Shown: positions 60,397 through 64,000 of the stretch, piece after piece | Layout of the letters: each line of letters opens with the position of its first letter | Position numbering within the stretch: the first letter of the stretch is position 1 | Assembly (NCBI GenBank): GCA_036961295.1 | Contig: JBALVX010000001.1 | Location: 248,001-312,000, forward strand | Direction of reading: 5' to 3' | Length of the DNA: 64,000 nucleotides | Source of the DNA: JAGPUQ01 sp036961295 | GTDB lineage: Bacteria; Pseudomonadota; Gammaproteobacteria; Pseudomonadales; Porticoccaceae | Translations under genes and position numbers: made by a program | Notes under the pieces: generated by a model | The model's input: the letters and a program-made list of their open reading frames with translations, nothing else | Told to the model about the DNA's origin: nothing | Database searches by the model: none

Positions 60397-61638
60397 ATGA
60401 ATTCTAAACACATAATGGACGGTTATCGAATACTGGATTTTAGCCAGTTTTTGGCTGGGCCAACCACTACTCGTCTAATGGCCGAAATGGGTGCCGAGGT
60501 GATTAAGGTCGAATTGATGCCGGCAGGCGATCCAGTTCATCAGTTGCCCTATCGCCGCGACGGTCGCAGTGGTTATTACATTCAACAAAATCGCGGAAAA
60601 AAGAGTGTCTGTATCGATATTCGCGACCCCAAAGGCCTGGAGCTGGTTAAAGAATTAGTGAAGTCCTGCGACGTGGTGCTGGAGAATTTTTCTCCCGGTG
60701 CCATCGGTCGTATGGGTTTAGGTTGGGATGTGATCAAAGCCATCAAGCCCGAGATTATTATGTGTTCCATTTCGGCTTTTGGGCAGAGTGGTCCCCTGTC
60801 GAACTTGCCGGGCTTTGACTACATTGCCATGGCGGTATCCGGCGTTATGGATATGATTGGCGATCCCGATCAAGCGCCGTATTTCCCGATGGTGGGTATC
60901 GGTGATGTTAATGCGGGTGTTCACGCACTGGCCGCGATCAACGCCGCGCTGCTGTACCGTTATAAAAGCGGTAAAGGCCAGTACATCGATATTTCTCTGC
61001 TGGATTCCTATTTTCACAGCCACGAAATTAATGTTCAGGCTTACTCCGGTAGCGGCGGTAAAATTGTTCCCCAGCGATCCGGGCATCATCACTATGCCGC
61101 TTGCCCACTCGGTTTGTTTAAGTGCCAGGATGGTTATATATTTATGGTGGTAATGGCGCGACAGTGGGCGCCCCTGTGTAAAGTAATGGGGCGGGAAGAT
61201 TTGGTGGATAATCCAGATTTCGGGACTAATGGGCGACGGGTTAAGCGCCGCGATGAAGTTGTCGATATTATTGAGAACTGGCTGAGTAATTATAAACGCG
61301 CCGATGCGCTGCGCTTGCTCGAAGACATGCACGTGCCGGTAGCCCCGGTGCTTAGCGTGCCCGAGGCGATGGAGCATCCGCATTTAATCGAGCGAGAGGT
61401 GGTGCGCACCATTCATGACAGAGGCTATGGCGAAGTAAAAATACCGGGTATTCCGCTGCGCTTTTCAGAATTTCCCGAGCCGCTCGATCTGCAGGCACCG
61501 TACCTGGGTGAGCACAACAAAGAAGTGCTGGGTAATTTTGCCGGTTTGAGCGCCGCGCAAGTGGATGCGCTGGAATCAGAAGGGGTGCTCAAATCTGAGC
61601 CGTTACCGGACGGTGTTAAAACCATTGCAGCGGGTTAG
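60397..61638 (+). CDS. CaiB/BaiF family CoA-transferase (paralogue)
   Basis: A 413-residue class III CoA-transferase, matching the previous one residue for residue through most of its length (GPxTRLMAE, YYIQQNRGKKS, MCSISAFGQSGPLSNLPGFDYIA, Asp170 in GIGDVNAG, then RSGHHHYA and MHVPVAPVLSVPEAMEHPHL). It probably arose by tandem duplication; the two may work on different acids or as two chains of one interlocked dimer. Its TAG overlaps the TAA of the convergent phosphoribosyltransferase gene. Confidence 0.9.
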   Translation: MNSKHIMDGYRILDFSQFLAGPTTTRLMAEMGAEVIKVELMPAGDPVHQLPYRRDGRSGYYIQQNRGKKSVCIDIRDPKGLELVKELVKSCDVVLENFSPGAIGRMGLGWDVIKAIKPEIIMCSISAFGQSGPLSNLPGFDYIAMAVSGVMDMIGDPDQAPYFPMVGIGDVNAGVHALAAINAALLYRYKSGKGQYIDISLLDSYFHSHEINVQAYSGSGGKIVPQRSGHHHYAACPLGLFKCQDGYIFMVVMARQWAPLCKVMGREDLVDNPDFGTNGRRVKRRDEVVDIIENWLSNYKRADALRLLEDMHVPVAPVLSVPEAMEHPHLIEREVVRTIHDRGYGEVKIPGIPLRFSEFPEPLDLQAPYLGEHNKEVLGNFAGLSAAQVDALESEGVLKSEPLPDGVKTIAAG

Positions 61639-62249
61639 GTAGGCGAGTTTTTTATATTTAGATTTTCTATCAATGCCGCAGATTTCCCCGCTTTGATTTC
61701 ATCCTCGGTAAGCCCCATCAATTCGTGGGGAAACACCAACCAATCATCGGTTTCGTGTAAGTAATAATCCGGGACAAGCGAGGTTTGATTGTTCTTCGGT
61801 TTATACCAGGGGCAGGCGGTACGAACCTCCGGTAAGCTTTGGTCGGGATGCAGGGCCTGCTGTTGTGACTTCAGCTCTGATAACAGAGTAGCCAACAATG
61901 TGGCCAAAGTACGCCCGGTATCAAATACATCATCAACAATCAGTACGCGTTGTATTTTTGCTGGACTGTTTAATAATCTTCCCAGTAGATGCTCGAGACC
62001 ATGCAGCTCAATGTTCTCTGCTTGCTCTTCAATGCCAGTATAAGAACTGATGCGCAGTGGCAAGTGATCGACCTGATGCCCTTTAAACTGAAAAAACTCG
62101 TGTACCGCTATAGCGATAGGGCCGCCGCCGCGCCAAATGCCCAGCACCAAATCTGGGATGTAAGCACTTTGTTCTACCAGAGCCGCCAATTGAAAGGCGT
62201 CGTTGAGTAGCTCGTTGGCGCTGATAAAATGTTTGGTGATCTCAGTCAT
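61635..62249 (-). CDS. Phosphoribosyltransferase-domain protein
   Basis: A type I phosphoribosyltransferase fold: the PRPP-binding motif VLIVDDVFDTGRTLATLL is clear, with ADLVLGIWRGGGPIA-like hydrophobic strands before it (DLVLGIWRGGGP). Relatives act as hypoxanthine/xanthine-type transferases or regulators. About 204 residues from the Met at 62249; a start at 62294 would add a His/Ser-rich tail with no family match. It converges with the CoA-transferase gene with overlapping stop codons, and diverges from rlmB. Confidence 0.83.
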   Translation of the reverse strand: MTEITKHFISANELLNDAFQLAALVEQSAYIPDLVLGIWRGGGPIAIAVHEFFQFKGHQVDHLPLRISSYTGIEEQAENIELHGLEHLLGRLLNSPAKIQRVLIVDDVFDTGRTLATLLATLLSELKSQQQALHPDQSLPEVRTACPWYKPKNNQTSLVPDYYLHETDDWLVFPHELMGLTEDEIKAGKSAALIENLNIKNSPT

Positions 62250-62458
62250 AGTGGAAAGTCGGTGGTGATGGCTGGTCGGGGTGTGATTGATCAAGCGTCA
62301 TTGATCAAGAACGACATTGTAATCCATCAAATGGCTGTAGAAGGAGGAATAATAGAAAGGCATATTCTCTTATCTAAACAAGGTAGAATTGCCCTCGTTT
62401 TAGTAGATTTATTATTAATAGGTTTATCATTTCCCATGACCCATACAAAGTTACCCTT

Positions 62459-63331
62459 ATGAGTAAGCGCTCGGGGATCTACTCCGCCGAAGACAGCAAG
62501 TTCTCTAAGAAACCTACTAGAGCTAAAAAAGCTGGTAGTGACCGTGGAAGCAATTCCCGTGGGAACAGTGAGCGCGGAAATAAACGCGCCGGGCAAGAGT
62601 GGATCTACGGCATCCACTCCGTGCAATCCTTACTGAAAACGGCGGCGGATCGCGTCAGCGAAATCTGGGTGCAAAAAAACCGCAGCGATCAGCGTTTAAG
62701 CAAAGCCTGCGACCTGGCCGAGGCCCAGGGCATTGGCCTGCAATGGGTAAACAAGGATGCACTCGACGGCATTGCGCCCGGTAATCATCAAGGTATTGCC
62801 GCTTTAGCTCGCCCGGGTCAGGTAAAAGATGAAAAACTCTTGCAGTCATTACTGGAAAATCTTCAGCAAACACCTCTACTACTAGTGCTCGACGGCGTTA
62901 CCGATCCCCACAACCTGGGTGCCTGTTTGCGCTCTGCCGATGCGGCGGGTGTGCAGGCGGTGATTGCACCGAAAGACCGTTCTGTGGGCATTACTGCCAC
63001 CGTGCAAAAAGTTGCCTGCGGCGCGGCGGAGACCGTGCCCTATATTGTGGTGACCAATTTAGCCCGCACTCTGCGTCAATTGCAGGAGCAGGGCCTGTGG
63101 TTGGTCGGCACCAGTGGCGATGCCAAGAGCACGGTTTACGAAGCCGATTTAACCGGGCCGACGGCTCTGGTGATGGGCGCGGAGGGCAGTGGCCTACGTC
63201 GTCTTACCCGAGAGGCCTGCGATATGCTGGTCAAGCTACCGATGGCGGGCAGTGTCGAAAGTCTCAATGTCTCCGTTGCGTCCGGAGTCTGCTTGTTCGA
63301 AGCGGTACGTCAGCGACAGCAGCCGAAATAA
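62459..63331 (+). CDS. rlmB: 23S rRNA (guanosine-2'-O-)-methyltransferase RlmB
   Basis: A 290-residue SpoU/TrmH-family enzyme methylating G2251 of 23S rRNA. After a charged Arg/Lys/Ser/Gly-rich extension (about 1-45) comes the substrate-binding domain (WIYGIHSVQSLL) and the SPOUT knot: NLGACLRSADAAGVQAVI, MGAEGSGLRRLTREACD and PMAGSVESLNVSVASGV. In related genomes it follows rnr, but rnr is not found here. The next gene starts 20 nt later. Confidence 0.94.
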   Translation: MSKRSGIYSAEDSKFSKKPTRAKKAGSDRGSNSRGNSERGNKRAGQEWIYGIHSVQSLLKTAADRVSEIWVQKNRSDQRLSKACDLAEAQGIGLQWVNKDALDGIAPGNHQGIAALARPGQVKDEKLLQSLLENLQQTPLLLVLDGVTDPHNLGACLRSADAAGVQAVIAPKDRSVGITATVQKVACGAAETVPYIVVTNLARTLRQLQEQGLWLVGTSGDAKSTVYEADLTGPTALVMGAEGSGLRRLTREACDMLVKLPMAGSVESLNVSVASGVCLFEAVRQRQQPK

Positions 63332-63351
63332 TAGGTAGGCTTAGCGTTATT

Positions 63352-63999
63352 ATGTCCGCACGCATTATCAATATCCCCAATAGTCTTAGCATGGCCCGGC
63401 TCGCACTGGTGCCGGTGTTGCTCTATTGTGCCGATAAAGGCTTACAAGCGCCGTTTCTTTACTTGTTAGCGGCGAGTCTGAGCACTGATTATTTCGACGG
63501 CTATCTGGCTCGCAAACTCAATCAGGTCACGCCGCTGGGCGCCAAACTCGATAGCTGGGGGGATTTTTTCACCTACGGCGCGATGGTGTTTGGCTTGATG
63601 TGGTTGTGGCCGGAGATTTATCAACAAGAATCCTGGTTTTTATATCTGGCCGTATTCTTCTACCTGATTCCGACCGTTACCAGCTTGCTCAAGTTCGGCG
63701 AATTCCCTAACTATCACACCTGGGCCGCAAAAATATCAGCGGTACTTATGGCTCCCGCCTACTATTTATTAGTGCTCTACGATATGTCTCTGTTATTTCG
63801 TATCGTAGTACTGTTCCATATTTGGGTGGCGATAGAAGAGCTTATTATTACGTTTATGCTGAACCGTAAGTACTACAACGTGCCGACCCTATTTCACGCC
63901 AGAGAAATTGTCAGGCGACAGAAAGCGGCCATTCGGCAGCGGGTGGAGCGGCATCGTTCAAGGCGAGTAGGAAGACGAAAAACAAAGCTCGGTGAGTAA
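63352..63999 (+). CDS. CDP-alcohol phosphatidyltransferase
   Basis: A 215-residue membrane protein with about five hydrophobic segments. The CDP-alcohol motif is complete: DG-x2-AR-x8-G-x3-D-x3-D appears as DGYLARKLNQVTPLGAKLDS plus WGD. It transfers a phosphatidyl or related group from a CDP-linked donor to an alcohol in phospholipid synthesis; which one cannot be told. The C-terminal 30 residues are strongly basic. The ATG at 63352 is preferred to longer readings that overlap rlmB. Possibly co-transcribed with rlmB. Confidence 0.9.
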   Translation: MSARIINIPNSLSMARLALVPVLLYCADKGLQAPFLYLLAASLSTDYFDGYLARKLNQVTPLGAKLDSWGDFFTYGAMVFGLMWLWPEIYQQESWFLYLAVFFYLIPTVTSLLKFGEFPNYHTWAAKISAVLMAPAYYLLVLYDMSLLFRIVVLFHIWVAIEELIITFMLNRKYYNVPTLFHAREIVRRQKAAIRQRVERHRSRRVGRRKTKLGE

Positions 64000-64000
64000 A

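Noticed and set aside
60718..61383. A 221-codon antisense frame in the CoA-transferase gene
   Set aside because: Shadow of a clearly conserved family on the plus strand.

Overview
The window reads as a chromosome segment of a gammaproteobacterium. The core block queG / nnr-tsaE-amiB-mutL-miaA-hfq-hflX-hflK-hflC-hisZ-purA (39.6-54.1 kb), with rlmB further on, is the classical gammaproteobacterial order, and hisZ between hflC and purA is the Pseudomonas/Cellvibrio-type variant. Abundant acyl-CoA catabolism genes of the kind common in marine Cellvibrionales/Spongiibacteraceae suggest that neighbourhood; this placement is inference, and no rRNA or tRNA gene was seen.

Layout. 0-1.7 kb: a TSUP permease diverging from a TfoX-N / GFA pair. 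1.8-18.8 kb: a plus-strand acyl-CoA degradation island with five acyl-CoA dehydrogenases, thiolase-like enzymes with DUF35 partners, an SDR, a MaoC hydratase, a close homologue of 2-methylfumaryl-CoA isomerase (Mct), an HSL-type esterase and an aldehyde dehydrogenase. 18.9-20.1 kb: rlmI. 20.4-22.2 kb: a small array of integron-type gene cassettes with attC sites but no integrase, carrying AT-rich genes for small membrane proteins and one frameshifted gene. 22.6-39.5 kb: housekeeping genes (mscL, an FMN hydroxyacid dehydrogenase, trpS, an epimerase, bioA, a DUF547 protein, ttcA, a Glu/Leu/Phe/Val dehydrogenase, an ABC-F ATPase, a DEAD-box helicase, an oversized isocitrate dehydrogenase, a YeeE/YedE permease, rpsT). 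39.6-54.1 kb: the conserved core block. 54.2-61.6 kb: a second acyl-CoA island (zinc alcohol dehydrogenase, nudC, enoyl-CoA hydratase, thiolase-like + DUF35, two tandem CaiB/BaiF CoA-transferases) lying between purA and rlmB, where rnr is usual; rnr is not in the window. 61.6-64 kb: a phosphoribosyltransferase, rlmB and a CDP-alcohol phosphatidyltransferase.

How the genes may work together. The two islands contain every enzyme type needed for beta-oxidation of an unusual, probably branched or cyclic, carboxylic acid: alcohol and aldehyde oxidation, CoA transfer, dehydrogenation, hydration, dehydrogenation, and carbon-carbon cleavage. Two thiolase-like proteins lack the nucleophilic Cys, carry Tyr in place of the catalytic His, and sit directly before a DUF35 protein, as expected of Ltp2-like retro-aldolases of steroid side-chain degradation rather than thiolases. 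A third protein joins an HMG-CoA-synthase/KAS III-like domain, with its Cys/His/Asn triad replaced, to a DUF35 domain. The substrate cannot be read from the sequence.

The observations most worth following are the Cys-less thiolase-superfamily proteins with DUF35, the attC cassette array, the isocitrate dehydrogenase with an internal duplication, the Mct homologue outside an obvious 3-hydroxypropionate cycle, and about ten short tandem repeats (period 12-18 nt) concentrated at gene ends, several of which copy the stop codon.
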